A DNA stretch of 64,000 bases, from assembly GCA_008692225.1 (NCBI GenBank), contig VICG01000007.1, forward strand, positions 1,894,501-1,958,500. The letters run 5' to 3'. The notes under the pieces were generated by a model that did no database searches, was not told the DNA's origin, and worked only from the letters and a program-made list of their open reading frames with translations. Below, one piece after another: positions 1 through 11,430 of the stretch. The position numbers and the translations under genes are program-made. The DNA comes from Monilinia fructicola (lineage: Eukaryota; Ascomycota; Leotiomycetes; Helotiales; Sclerotiniaceae). Position 1 is the stretch's first letter. Every line of letters begins with the position of its first letter.

Positions 1-203
1 TCTTTTATTCCAGTTCTATAAGCATGGCTACGATAGTAATCACAATATAGACCTCAGAATACTCGAAAACCCACATAAATACCACGGATAGCCCTTCAAA
101 CGACCAATCAAAAGCACATTTACAACCCATCCTTTGCAACATCAGCTGCAAAACGACTGCAAAACGACCAAAAACTCTCCAATACCCCTCAGAGCACGTA
201 ATT

Positions 204-2018
204 ATGTGTTTCAAGACGTTCTATGGCTTCACCTGTGGCCATACCAGTGCCTGCTTCCTGGTCAAGTGCCCTCTAACGCTCCAAAACGATGTCTTCCCCC
301 CTTGTTCGATCCCTGGTACGCACCAGATCTTCGCCAACCAATTCTGCCATGGATGTATGCGTTGTGTTTGGAACAAAGAGGTAATCATCGAAGAGGAGGC
401 CCATAGGGGCAGACATGAGCGAGATGAGTGTCATTGTGAGATCATCTTTGATAGGGATGAGCGGGAACGCCGAGTGAGAGAAAGAGAGTTGTTGGCGATA
501 GAGAGCAGCTTGAGTGCGAGTGGTAATGCACAAGGTAGACAGAGAGGGCGGGGGAGAGTTCATGGGGCTGCTGGTAGATCTGCTGGTGTGAATGGCGCAG
601 GTACAACAGATAAGGGCGCAGATAAGGATGGGGGAGAGGGACGTCAGGGGGAGAGTAGGCAAATCGAGGAAGGTGCTGGCGATAACAGCATGATGCGAGG
701 ATGGAACGGAGGATTCATGATGAGTCCTGCCCCATCAGGATATCCCAGCCCTCGTCCTAATGACCCTGCCTCCTTCCACCCGTACTTCGAATACGCCAAC
801 AACAAATACATGGGAGCTGGCCAATTGGACAATAATGGACACGGAAACCCACTCGGCATGAATCCCGTGACAGGCGTCATTCCTGGCATACCTATATCAA
901 GCCCACCCCCCGTTACAAGCACATCGGAGTGGCACGAAGGCATGATGGTCATCCCTCGCTCGCCCCAAATGAACTCATTTGGTGCATACCCCATGGCCGT
1001 TCTCCAGAATTCATTCCAAATGCCAGTATTTCCACTTCCACCTGCAGGAATCTACAGCCCGCAGAAATGCTAGCATGGCCCCCCCTACTTGCACCTACCT
1101 CTACCAAGGCAACTACTACACCTGGACCCCCAATCCAGAGCTCAATGCAGCTGCCATGGACCATCCAGGAGCTGCCAGTCAGCAGAAAGCTCAAAATCCT
1201 ACACCAACAGGCTTCACGGATCAATTTAGCTATCAAAATCAACACCAGATCAATCACGACGCTCAGCGCAATGCCCATAACTATGTAGGATACTACACAT
1301 ATGGACCCGTGGATCAGCTCAATACCAATGGACCAGCCCACGCCAGCCCCAGCCCCCATCCCCACCCCCAAGCCGCAGTCCCCATGGCCAACCACCAAAC
1401 CACTGGGTCTTCCATGCTGACACCGAACCTGCCCGCAATCTCTGGCCCCGCTGCAGGCACAGGAACGACCTTGCGCCACTCCGACTACTCCTTGCCACCA
1501 CTTCCACCAGCAGTCCTTGTTTCAAAGCACCTACAACTGCATCGGCGGCTCCAAATCATTTCATCGGTTCTGCTGCTGTTGTCGAACATGATGCGCGCAA
1601 TGCTCAACAAAACATCGTTCAAGGCTCAGCAACCAAGGAATCAATTGGTCAAATCAACATGCAAGCACCAACTGTTATCACTACAAATATGGCTCCAAAG
1701 GACTTCTACACTACGCAAGCAACAAATCAAGGTCGGGCTCCAATGCGCTATGATGCGACAGGACAAGCAACTACTCAAGGACAGTGTCGAATCGAGTCTG
1801 AGGATACGCCTGTAACTATCAACCTTTCCATTTTACACACGCCAGGGTCATCAGTAGCATTCCACGACCAAAATCAACAATTTAAACAAGGAACCAAGCA
1901 CAAACATAGCAAACTCCAAGTAAGTTTTTATCAAAAATATGTTTTGAACAGATCATTTGTATCGTGTATTGCTGAGAAGTATGCTAACTCAGCCATCCAC
2001 TTAGAATTTGTACATTGA
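204..2018 (+). CDS. Hypothetical protein with Cys-rich N-terminus
   Basis: I do not recognise the function. The first 54 residues are rich in Cys and His (C2, C11-G-H13, C17, C22, C34, C48, C51, C54), a pattern that could bind zinc. A charged Arg/Glu stretch follows (about 70-95), then a long low-complexity region rich in Pro, Asn, Gln, Ser and Tyr. Coding character moves from the first frame to a second near 1065 and back near 1515. A one-base-long AAA run at 1065-1067 and a one-base-short CC run at 1515-1516 would explain both; introns are possible but less natural. The 3' end is uncertain: GTAAGT at 1920 is a good donor with a TGCTAAC...TTAG acceptor at 2004, otherwise the frame stops at 2018. 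It converges on nuo-49. The start is the first ATG of the frame, in an A-rich context. Confidence 0.55.
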
Positions 2019-2129
2019 GAACAAAGGAGAAAAACTACGCCGGAACTGCTTGAAACCACTGTACCATCACCGGGATCTATTTTCCTTTCTCACTTTCCTT
2101 TCTCACTTTCCTTTCCGATCGAGTCCCAA

Positions 2130-3695
2130 CTACCGATCAACTTCTCCGAAAACTGCGAGTATGGTTAGCATGGATCAACAAGCAAAGCAAAAAAATGTGT
2201 TCATGAGAACTTACCCAAATCCATAGTACCAATGATAGCGACCGCATCAGCAAGCAAATGTCCTCTTGAGATTTGATCGAATCCACCCAAATGAGCGAAA
2301 CCTGGTGCGCGAATCTTGCATCGGTATGGTCTTTCACTTCCGTCACTTACAACATACACACCCATTTCACCCTTTGGTGCCTCAATTGCCGAATAAGTCT
2401 CTCCGGGAGGAACAGTATATCCCTTGGTGAAAAGCAAAAAGTGGTGGATGAGGGCTTCCATATTCTCCTTCATGGCAGCACGTGGTGGTGGTGAGACCTT
2501 GTAGTCTTCTACACGGATTGGACCTGCAGGGATTTTATTCAAACATTGATGAATGATTCGCAGGGATTGTCTGAATTCCTCCATTCTGCAGAGGTATCGA
2601 TCATAACAATCACCGTTCACGCCAACTGGAACATCGAATTCGACTTGATCGTATGCATCATAGGGTTGACTCTTACGAACGTCCCATGGAACACCACTAC
2701 CTCTAAGCATAACACCAGTGAAACTCAAGTTCAAAGCATCAGCGGCTGAAACGACACCGACACCTTTCGTTCTTCCAATCCAGATTCTATTATCGGTAAG
2801 TAGCTCCTCTGTCTCATCAATACGATCAGAGAATTGAGTAGCCCATTGATAGATATCGTCAAGAAGCCCAACTGGGATATCTTGATGGACACCGCCTGGA
2901 CGAACATATGCAGCGTGCAAGCGGGCTCCTGAAACTCGTTCATAGAATTCCTACCCTGGATATTAGAATCGTTACATTTCTTTAGATAGTTAAAAGTCAA
3001 TAATAATAAGATTCCCTTACCATAAGCTTCTCACGTTCCTCAAAGCCCCACAAGAAAGGTGTAAGAGCACCAACATCCATAGCGTGAGACAAAACCGACA
3101 TAAGATGGTTCAAAATTCTTGTAATTTCAGCGAAAAGTGTTCGAATCCATTTCGCTCTCTCAGGGATCTCAACGTTCAATAACTTCTCAACAGCCAAGGA
3201 AAAACATTGCTCATTGGTCATCATGGAAACGTAGTCCAATCGATCAAAGTATGGCAAGGCTTGGATATATGTCTTATATTCGATCAATTTCTCAGTTCCA
3301 CGATGCAACAAACCGACATGGGGATCCGATCGGACGATTTCCTCTCCATTGAGCTCCAAAATTAAACGCAACACACCGTGAGCGGCTGGATGTTGAGGAC
3401 CAAAGTTCACAGTATAATGACGAATCTTCCTCTTCTCCACACCTTCACCTTCCTGCAGGTTCGAATCTGGGGCGACATTGATATTATCTGGACTATTGGA
3501 TAGTGCAAAATGTGCATCGGTAGGAACTAATCTTGTGCCTTCATATGGCTCTGCGTATCTGCGTGCTGGGAGTGCTGAGAATGCTCGGATTGGGGCTCTT
3601 GATGTTGAGGGACGAAGTGTGGTGGTGGGTCGCAACGAGCATCTGGCAGCTGTGCGCCCGGCCTGCCGAAACAATGATGCAGCCATTGTGAACAA
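2130..3695 (-). CDS. nuo-49: NADH:ubiquinone oxidoreductase 49 kDa subunit (complex I, NDUFS2)
   Basis: Nuclear-encoded core subunit of the peripheral arm of mitochondrial complex I, lining the quinone site beside the PSST subunit. Three exons: 3021-3695, 2215-2950 and 2130-2152. The introns (70 and 62 nt) have GTAAGG and GTAAGT donors. The predicted protein is 477 residues, the usual fungal length. Residues 1-45 are Arg/Ser/Ala-rich without acids, as in a matrix presequence. The family motifs are intact: [11 protein letters not shown] at 97-107 and [14 protein letters not shown] just after. The 23-nt last exon supplies the conserved C-terminus (DLVFGEVDR). No frame break is seen. It lies head-to-head with the AC40 gene, 340 bp apart. 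A second ATG nine bases downstream is an equally possible start. Confidence 0.97.
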
Positions 3696-4035
3696 AACTG
3701 GAGAGATACTGGAGATATTTACCAGATCTCAGTGCTTTGAGAGACAATGAGACTGAGAAGTGGAGATTGAAGCCCGTTTAGCGTTTGCCTCTTTGGATTA
3801 TCTAGATTATGTTCATGACTTCTTAGCTCGGGATCATTTGTTTAACTTGCTTACTAAAGACTTTTTGATTGGTTCACATGATAAAGCAGGGATGGCTCGG
3901 ATCGGCACCGGTTTATCTTGACGCCGATACCAAAATTTAATTTTTTGTCTCTTGATTTACATTACAACCTTTGCGACAAAGAGTAAAAAAGACCCCCGCG
4001 ATTATTCTACTCTTATATCTTGGGAATATACAAAA
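3696..4035. promoter_or_regulatory. Divergent promoter, nuo-49 / AC40
   Basis: This 340-bp gap holds the 5' sequences of both the complex I gene and the Pol I/III subunit gene. It contains AT-rich stretches near 3930-3960 and a pyrimidine-rich tract before the AC40 ATG. I see no element I can name with confidence. Confidence 0.5.
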
Positions 4036-5250
4036 ATGGCGCCAGTTTCAGAAACAAAAAAAGACATTCCGCAGCCCAGAAGTTTCTCTGAAAGGGAATT
4101 GGCAGCTAGAAAGGTATAACCTCTTCAGTATTTACTGATTTTCACTTCTAATTACTTCATAGATAGTAGGAGTTAACACAGAAACCGTCACCAACATCAC
4201 ATCTACAGATTTTCCTGGTCATTGGCCAAACGAAGATCATGCATGGGACAAGCAAAGATTCGCCGAGAATCTGAAAGTAGTATTTCACGAAAATGAACCA
4301 CTCATCTCCTCTTTTTCCCTCATTGGCATCGATGCTTCTGTCGCTAATGCCTTCCGTCGAATTCTAATTGCCGAAATCCCTACTCTTGCAATCGAATACT
4401 GTTTCGTGAAGAACAATACCTCCGTAATCCAAGATGAAGTGCTTTGTGGTCGTCTCGGTCTCGTGCCATTCAAAGGTGGAAAACCAGGACTCTTAGAATT
4501 CATGAAGTGGTTTCCAAAACCCGAGGAAGATACCCCGAAGAAGAACGTCATCTTGGCTCTTTCGATCATAACACCATTCAACTGAGTCTAAAAGTCGAAT
4601 GCACACGCAACAAAGACGCTGCTCCGGGAGAAAGGGATCCAAGAAAACTATACCACAATGCACATGTATATGCGAAGGACATCGAATTCAAACCTTTTGG
4701 GCGGCAACTCGAGTATTTTGACGGGGAAAACACTATCAGAAGTCCCAATCCAGATATTTTGATTGCAAAGATGAGACCTGGTCAAGTCATTGATATTGAT
4801 ATGCATGCGATCAAAGGAATTGGAAGAGATCATGCCAAGTTCTCGCCGGTAGCTACAGCTTCGTATCGATTACTACCGGTCATCGATATTACTCGACCAA
4901 TTTTGGGCAAAGATGCCGAAAAATTCAAGAGGTGCTTCCCCAGTGGGGTTATTGGGATTGAGAAGGTTACAGCAAAGGAGGCAAAGATTAAGGGGAGCGG
5001 ATATGAGGGACATGAGGGGGAGAAAAAGGCAGTGGTCGTAGATGCCATGAGGGATACGGTCAGTAGAGAATGTTTGAGACATGAGGAATTTCAAGGCAAG
5101 GTTAAATTGGGAAGAGTGAGGGATCATTTCATCTTCTCAATTGAGAGTTTGGGACAATGGGACAGCGATGAGTTATTTTTGGAGTCAATCAAGACGCTAA
5201 GAACAAAGTGCGAAGCTTTCAAGACGAGTTTACAGAATATGACAAAGTAA
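4036..5250 (+). CDS. RPC40: DNA-directed RNA polymerases I and III subunit RPAC1/AC40
   Basis: Shared alpha-like subunit of RNA polymerases I and III; it pairs with AC19 to nucleate polymerase assembly in the nucleus. Exon 1 is 4036-4113, the intron 4114-4162 (49 nt), exon 2 4163-5250. The alpha-motif region is visible (IDASVANAFRRILIAEIPT), followed by IQDEVL..RLGLVPF, and the C-terminal half carries HNAHVYAKDIEF and KGIGRDHAKFSPVATASYR. The frame breaks at the CCCC run at 4533-4536. One further C would join MKWFPKPEEDTP to the downstream DHNTIQLSLKVECT without loss, giving about 388 residues. The gene is essential in yeast, so a consensus error is more likely than a null allele. It converges on UBA3 266 bp downstream. 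Confidence 0.95.
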
Positions 5251-5516
5251 TTATGGAGATGGGGACAATATTTGGTCATGAGCATTGTAGGAGTTTAGGA
5301 AACTTGGCGTTGGTCGGTTTGGTCATGGATAAACAAATCTAGATTCTAGAAAGCTTCTTATAACCAAAAGTCAATGCTTGCTTATTTGATATCATTTTCT
5401 CATCATCCGTTAAGAAGCACCATGCAAGCTTTTCAGAACTCCTTTGCCAATGTCCCCGCCAATTCTACTTCATCTTGCTAATCATTCATTCATTATCATG
5501 GCAATCATAATCTCGT

Positions 5517-7139
5517 CTAAGCAGACCCATTCTCCTCCACAGCAACTGCCTCGAATGGTTTGGAAAAGTTCAGTTTGTACTTGAACATCACTGAGCCAAG
5601 CGATGGATCCGTCACCGCAATCTCATCTCCATCTCCAGTCATTTCCCCTATCCTCCTCGTCAAATTATGCTCGGTCTTTACACGCAAGCTCTCTGGGCTC
5701 TGCATGTATAGAGACTTGTTGTCTGCGGAACGAATGGATGGCTTCTTCAGTTGTGCTTCTGGCCGATGGGCTAAAGAATCGATGAACTCCTGGAGTGTCA
5801 CATTTGGATCTATACTCAAACTTCTGGCAGTGTTTCCGCATACAGGGCAATCGTCTTTCTTCTCATGCTTGAATGTGTACGTGTAAATGCTATCATTTCC
5901 ACTGTACATCATGTAATTCTCCTGCATTCCAAGCGCAGGATTGGTGGAAATTGCAATCTTGAAAGCTTCGTTACAACAGCTGGCCGCAATAATGGCGTTG
6001 GTCGAAGCGATTGCCGGAATGATGTTTTTTGACAACTCCTTGAGTTAAGGAGTAAGTAACACCTGGAATGTTGAACTCTTGAGCTCTTGTCAAAGCTTTT
6101 TTGTAGAGCCAGGTGATATGCTCTGGGTCATCGTTGTCCAATTTTGGAAATGGCTTTTCTTGCTCCCACGCCATGATGTGAGCCCATTCAATGCAATGCT
6201 CGGGTTGTCGTGGGATAGTTGCCAACGTACAGAGAGGAACGGCGGCCCGTGGTGCATGCATGTCGAGTTGGCATTCGATACATGAAGTCATTGTTGGGTA
6301 AATCACACGGGACTGACCCTTGAAGCCTGGTGTCACCGTTAGCATCGTTGCCCAAGATATCTCTAACACATTCCGTACCTTCAGTACCGCCGTCTATCAA
6401 TGGCTTCAAACTCTCATGGTTTTCCAAATCTACCATATCGACCAGAGTAGAGTTGATCCAGCGTCGAGCTTCAATGCTGTCTAGTCCACAGACAACAATG
6501 TTGAATTGCATATAGAAAGCCTCATCCTTGTCCTGGATCTTGCAGTTGTGTGGTACGATGGTGACTCCTTTTACACGTTTTTCTACGAATTTTGCTGCAA
6601 CTTCGGCCTTTGATTTACCAACATCACTATGGCGGAACAGAAACTGTCGATTGAGATTTGAGACATCGATTGTATCTACGAAAGCTTGGTTAGAATGTCT
6701 GTCTCGAGTATGACGAAGTTGTATTTACCCATATCAATCACATGTATCGTCTTGAATCCTGATAACGCAAGGTTCTTTAAGATTTCGCAACCAAGGCCTC
6801 CTGCTCCTCTATTTCATGTTAGCACTCTTTGGCTATTTGTGACTTTCCTTGATAACTAACATGACCCTGCAGAAGTATTAGCAAGAGGCTGTTCACATTT
6901 TTCCAGCTTTATAAACGTACAAAATCTTTATACCATCATTTACTTCAGCTGCTGCCTCACTGCCATCGAAATATTCGTCGGTGAAAGGTCCAGGATTTCG
7001 ACGAATATTGTCTAAATAAGTCCTTTTGGGAAGTTAGTATAATGGTAAATAAACCGCGGAATTATATATACCATCGTCTAGGTGTTGGTTTATTTGGTTT
7101 ACTGAGAATATCTGCAGGTATCGCAGAAGTTGACGTCAT
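5517..7139 (-). CDS. UBA3: NEDD8-activating enzyme E1 catalytic subunit UBA3
   Basis: Catalytic half of the NEDD8/Rub1 E1. It adenylates NEDD8 with ULA1/NAE1 and passes it to UBC12 for cullin modification. Six exons: 7072-7139, 6921-7022, 6861-6866, 6729-6808, 6379-6675 and 5517-6326; introns are 49-54 nt. Exon 3 is only six bases long and supplies part of the L-V-I of [12 protein letters not shown], whose nucleotide-binding glycines fall at about 60-65. The catalytic Cys is about residue 217 in [10 protein letters not shown]. Zinc-type Cys pairs are SCIEC (200/203) and DCPVC near the C-terminal E2-binding domain. The TTTTTT run at 6025-6030 is one base too long and breaks the frame inside GVVKNIIPA. 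About 453 residues after correction, normal for the family. The start is chosen because it gives an open exon joining in phase. Confidence 0.96.
6861..6866 (-). other. UBA3: Six-nucleotide micro-exon of UBA3
   Basis: On the minus strand the six bases GGTCAT lie between an acceptor (TTCTGCAG, preceded by a GCTAAT branch-like site) and a donor (GTTAGT). The flanking introns are 6867-6920 and 6809-6860. Including it joins AAGATTTT to AGGAGCAGGAGG as K-I-L-V-I-G-A-G-G, exactly the expected Rossmann strand and loop. Skipping it keeps frame but removes two residues of that core strand. Confidence 0.85.
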
Positions 7140-7377
7140 TTTTACAGTAAAAGAGTGTGTTGTAGAACGAAGAAATCAAAACATCATTTCTGAGCTGCTG
7201 GTCATGAAGGGTTCTTATCGAAGTGCATGAACTGTTAGCGCTATCATAGACGCGCTAGTCGCGATGACCCACCGTATAATATGGCTGGTCAATGTCATTG
7301 ATCAAACCAATAGAACCAAAAGTTTTTTGAATTTAGAATTCAACCAGAATTCTTCTCTGGTCACAATTCATGTAGCT
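7140..7377. promoter_or_regulatory. Divergent promoter, UBA3 / TEL2
   Basis: 238 bp separate the two start codons. The interval near 7248-7264 carries an ACGCG pentamer, the core of MluI cell-cycle boxes, next to TCGCGA. The match is short and its use is not shown. Confidence 0.4.
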
Positions 7378-10300
7378 ATGGATGGTCTACTCACCCCTGT
7401 GAGTATAGTCTATAAAAATCAAGAGCAAAAGGATGAAGGTGCTCTTGTCGAGATTTCTACTTCATCGCCATTAATCCAGCCGGCAAATGAAGCTTATTCA
7501 AATCCCATTCATATATCAAGCATAGAAGAAGCATTTAAGACTTTAAAGAGTCAGCCAAGCTTTGAAGACCTGAGTGCAGTCCTGTTATTTCTTGATGAAG
7601 AAACAGCTTTCAGTATTACATCACCTGGTCCACTGGCTTCTCAGCTTGTCAATGTTCTGGTATCAGAAGTTATCCCAAATTACTGGAGTATTCTTAATGA
7701 ATCAAGAGGGAATGCCAGGAAAACTAAGCAGTCTCATACTTTCAAATTATTGTTGAATTCTATTCGGAGTATAACAGGTATTAATGCAATATTACTGAAT
7801 TTAAAACGACTTACGCAGCAGTCAAAAGAGACGAGTAAGAATATCGGAGGTGAGCCACCCAAAGATTGAATATGGAGATGTTCTGCTCTTGAATTCCACA
7901 GGACAATCTAACAATACGTAGGTTTGAATATACAAGAAAACCTAAAGATTCAGTTGCAGCTTTGTGTTAAGGTCCTTGAAGGAGACTGCACCATTGAGAC
8001 GCTCTGGAATACTATTAATCATTCATCAGATGTTTCCACAAAGCAGAGGATACTTTTCAATGAGCTTTTGGCCCTAATTGGAAGTGGAAAGATTGTCGGA
8101 GTTGCTGCTGAGGCCGAGACAATCTTTAACGAACTCAGCAAAGAGCCGAATGAGAGGTATTGGGTTGCCGATGGAAGTTCCTACAGCAGATGGCTGGGTA
8201 AAAATATAATATTTTGGTTGAAGTCTCTCCCAGAAGGCGCTGAACAGGCATGGAAGAGTTGCAATGAGCTGTTTGGGAAATGTCTTAGGCTTGGTTATAT
8301 TGGTAAGATTAGTTATGGGCCGAGCTATTATTCATTGCTGATCGAAATGCAGATAATATTGCTAAAGAAATTCTGAGCTCTTTACTACTACAAAAAGAAG
8401 AAGATTCGAGGAAATTTCTGAAGCTCTATGGATATCTGTCAAGTCTGGAACAACGGAACCTTTTGTACACATTTTTAAACCTACTATCACATGATAATTT
8501 GTCATTGGATATCACATCTGAGGATAATGAGAAGTGGTGGCAACCAAATGCAAGCATCATATCAGCTGCAGCCAAACTCATTAGCATACTGATTGTCGAC
8601 AACGAGTCACGAAAGGATCATCTCATAGCTTGGTTGACAAACTCTTCAGGGGCTGGTATAGGTGAAGGTGTAGCAATTCGACGTGCAGCAATTGTATCAC
8701 TCTCAAAAAACAAAAAGGATATTGAAACTGTATTGGAAAAGAGTTTGGGTCAATTTGGTGACACGTTGTACATTAGACATGCTCCTACCTTGCAACAAGA
8801 AGGTACGATATTTCAAACAATCAAGTGCCGTTTACTTACTGACTTGAATCCAAGCACATGCTCAAGTTCTTCTCTTATCTGCCGGATACGTTTGTAGAAT
8901 GTCACCTCTCCGACTCACGATGATTATGAGAACAGGTTCTCATTTGAGTGTAGTTTCAAACAGGCTAGCTGCTTCCTCGCCTCGAGCCCGCTTTTTGGGT
9001 ATGGTTATTGGAGAAGCTCTTTCTAGTTTGGTCGACAAGGGAGATAAGGTTATGGACTTCAAGCTTGATGATACTAAAACTCCTGAAGCAAAATGGTACA
9101 AGAGTTTGGTGAATGTATCAGATACAATCGGTAATCTCGAGCCTCTGAAGTCGAAATTTGTCCCCCATATTCCAAAGATAACGAAAGCAGCAAAGAGCAA
9201 GCCCGCATCAAAACCAAATCCTCTCAGGGGGAATTCCAAAATTATCGCCATCGAAGAAATAGAAGACGACGATGAAGTAGAATCGGATGATGATGGACTT
9301 ACTCCTTATGCTAAGCCTGATTCCGACGCAGAGGACTCTGATGAAGATCCAACACTCATCACAAGGAACAAGCCAACCGCCCCTGTTTATATCCGTGATC
9401 TCATTACTTACTTGCGAGATACCGAGAATTATGATCGTCAGAAATTAGCACTTTCTACCGCAGCCTCATTGATACGACGAAAGGCCAACTTCGGTACTGA
9501 AGTTAGTTCTCATGCCGAAGAAATCGCAACACTTCTCGTCGGTCTCCAAGACAAGTACGATATCGAGAACTTCCAAGAAATGCGTTCACAAGGCATGATC
9601 GCCATCCTTATCGCACTGCCTGAGAAAATGGGCCAGTGGTTTTCAAAAACCTTCTTCGATGGTGATTACTCTCTGGCCCAACGTTCTGCCATTCTCACCA
9701 CGCTGGGTCTCGGAGCTCGAGAATTAGGCGGTCATGGTTCCGAATATAAATCCCTCGATGATTCTGCGGGCTCATCTTCCACCTTTTCTTCCTTCCCTTC
9801 CAAAATGCTCCAGAGGCAATGCACAAATACTATTCCCCATCATCTTCAAAGCCATCTCTCACTGCTACACCCAACCCGGTCGAAGCCCTAACAACCAATC
9901 TCCAAAATACTTTCCTCGCCCCCCTCACAGCCCAGTCAGCCGACACCCTAACCGGACCCAACATCCTCAAAATCCGCACCTTCTCCTCTCGTCTTGAAGT
10001 AGAAAAGAACCGCAAAAAACCCATCTCTAATGCTCTCGCAAAGATCGTCTCAGGATCCTTCTTCTTCCCTCTCACCGGCCGTTTTTTCATCCATCTCAAA
10101 GCTTACGGAAGTAACTCATCTTCCAACATCGCATTTCAACCTTACCTCCTAAGTCTCTTCCTCAAGACCCTCAGTATAATCCTCCATTCCTCCGGCCAAT
10201 CCACCCTCAGTCTCCCGCAAATGACGAGCGAATTCTGGGATCTATGTTTGAGTCTCCGCATCCAAGCAATGTCAGATCCGGTAGTTCAAGAAGCCCTTCT

Positions 10301-10541
10301 CTTTTCATTCATGACGATATTAGAAATTAACGAAGGAGATTTAAGGGGATTGGCGGAAAGACATGGGAGGGAACTTTTGGAAACGAGGGAATGGGTTGAT
10401 GGAGTTTTTAATGGAATTAGAGGGGGAAATGAAGAGGATGAGAGGAGGAGGTTGCTGGGAGCAGGTGTTCTGGTTAGGATTGGAGAATGTGTGGAGAAGT
10501 ATCAGAGGCTTATGATTGGAGATTCGGTGGGCTTTGCGTAA
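7378..10541 (+). CDS. TEL2: Telomere length regulation protein TEL2 (TELO2/CLK-2 family)
   Basis: TEL2 is the core of the Tel2-Tti1-Tti2 co-chaperone, which stabilises PIKK kinases (Tel1, Mec1/ATR, TOR). Four exons: 7378-7849, 7922-8302, 8353-8802 and 8855-10541; introns of 72, 50 and 52 nt join in phase. About 996 residues. The conserved C-terminal block begins near residue 605 (PVYIRDLITYLRD), after an acidic linker with EDDDEVESDDD. It continues with RQKLALSTAASLIRRKA, QGMIAILIALPEKMGQWF and GDYSLAQRSAILTTLGLGAREL. The motif FPSKMLPEAMHKYY is split by a missing base at the CC at 9810-9811; the frame resumes to TGPNILKIRTFSSRLEVEKNRKK. I chose the ATG at 7378 because the upstream part of the open frame lacks coding character. 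Confidence 0.93.
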
Positions 10542-10645
10542 ATATGGATGATCAGATGGTTTCTCTTTGCTCGTGCCTCTTTTTTCATGAGTAATGCGGA
10601 TGCGATGAACGTTCAAAATTCCTAGATGGTCAAAAATATCACTAT

Positions 10646-10699
10646 ACAAACAAGCAAACAAGCAAACAAGCAAACAAGCAAACAAGCAAACAAACAAAC
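10646..10699. repeat. AAACAAGC tandem repeat
   Basis: About five to six uninterrupted copies of an eight-base CAAACAAG unit, fading into plain CAAA copies. It lies just downstream of TEL2 and just beyond the stop of the small minus-strand open frame. Confidence 0.9.
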
Positions 10700-10705
10700 G
10701 GACGC

Positions 10706-10948
10706 TCAATCTCTCTCGCAATGAGAATCCCCAATTCCAACATTCCAACCCTCTGCAATTCGATCATAACGTACAAGTAATTCAGCTCCGGACTCTGAAT
10801 CCGCCAGCTCATTGTTCGAGCCAGGATATAGATTTTGTCGCACCAGCTTCTTTCCTATCGAGCACGTAGCTAAACTTCGCTCTGTACTTTTCATGTGTAC
10901 TCTCGTTTTCTGACCTTGTGCGTACTTAAAGGTGGTGGGTGAGCTCAT
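10706..10948 (-). CDS. Small hypothetical protein, 80 residues (doubtful)
   Basis: A single open frame of 80 residues with an ATG in a favourable AATATGAG context. The composition is protein-like: hydrophilic, mixed charge, with SNNELADSESGAELLVRYD near the middle and no low complexity. It has no recognisable domain, no signal peptide and no membrane segment. A donor-like GTACGC sits inside it, so the real gene could be spliced differently. It could also be chance. Confidence 0.3.
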   Translation of the reverse strand: MSSPTTFKYAQGQKTRVHMKSTERSLATCSIGKKLVRQNLYPGSNNELADSESGAELLVRYDRIAEGWNVGIGDSHCERD

Positions 10949-11430
10949 ATTGATTTGCGTCGGATTTCAGGTTGGATTTTGGGAGAAAACGAGAAAACGA
11001 GAATGAGAGAATGAGAGAGTGATGCAAATGCGGCGGCATGGATTTTGCTGCGATAAGATTCGAGGAAGGCTTGAATAGGTTGGAAAGGGAGGGCGGAGGA
11101 TCTGGGAGGTTGAGCTGTATGGAAGGGAGAGGGGGATGATATATAGGTGATTTATACGGTGCGTACATTGTCAAACACGATAAACAGAAAATCAATGAAG
11201 TCCATGGATCCATGGGGTTAAAAAGAATGATTTTTTCCAAAACATTGTATTTTCCGTAGCTTTTATATATATATTCGTCTTTTTTTGACATATATATATT
11301 TTACTCTAAATTAGATATACTGGTAACTATCTATGATTCCACTCCCTGAATTCTTTTCCGCAATAACTTGAAATCTATCCTATTCCATGATATTTATCAA
11401 TACCCGTTCCTATCCAAACGCCTAACCACT

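Larger units (their letters stand above)
10542..11430. other. Intergenic, TEL2 to monooxygenase
   Basis: 889 bp between two converging gene ends. It holds an octamer minisatellite and one short open frame described separately. The stretch 11200-11330 is AT-rich with TATATATA tracts and no coding signal. Confidence 0.5.

Noticed and set aside
8303..8352. Apparent frameshift in TEL2
   Set aside because: A 50-nt intron with GTAAGA donor and TGCAG acceptor joins GYI to DNIAKEIL in phase, so it is not a break.
9737..9813. Possible 77-nt intron in TEL2 instead of a missing base
   Set aside because: It would remove FPSKMLPEAMHKYY, which is family-like, so a one-base deletion at 9810-9811 is preferred.
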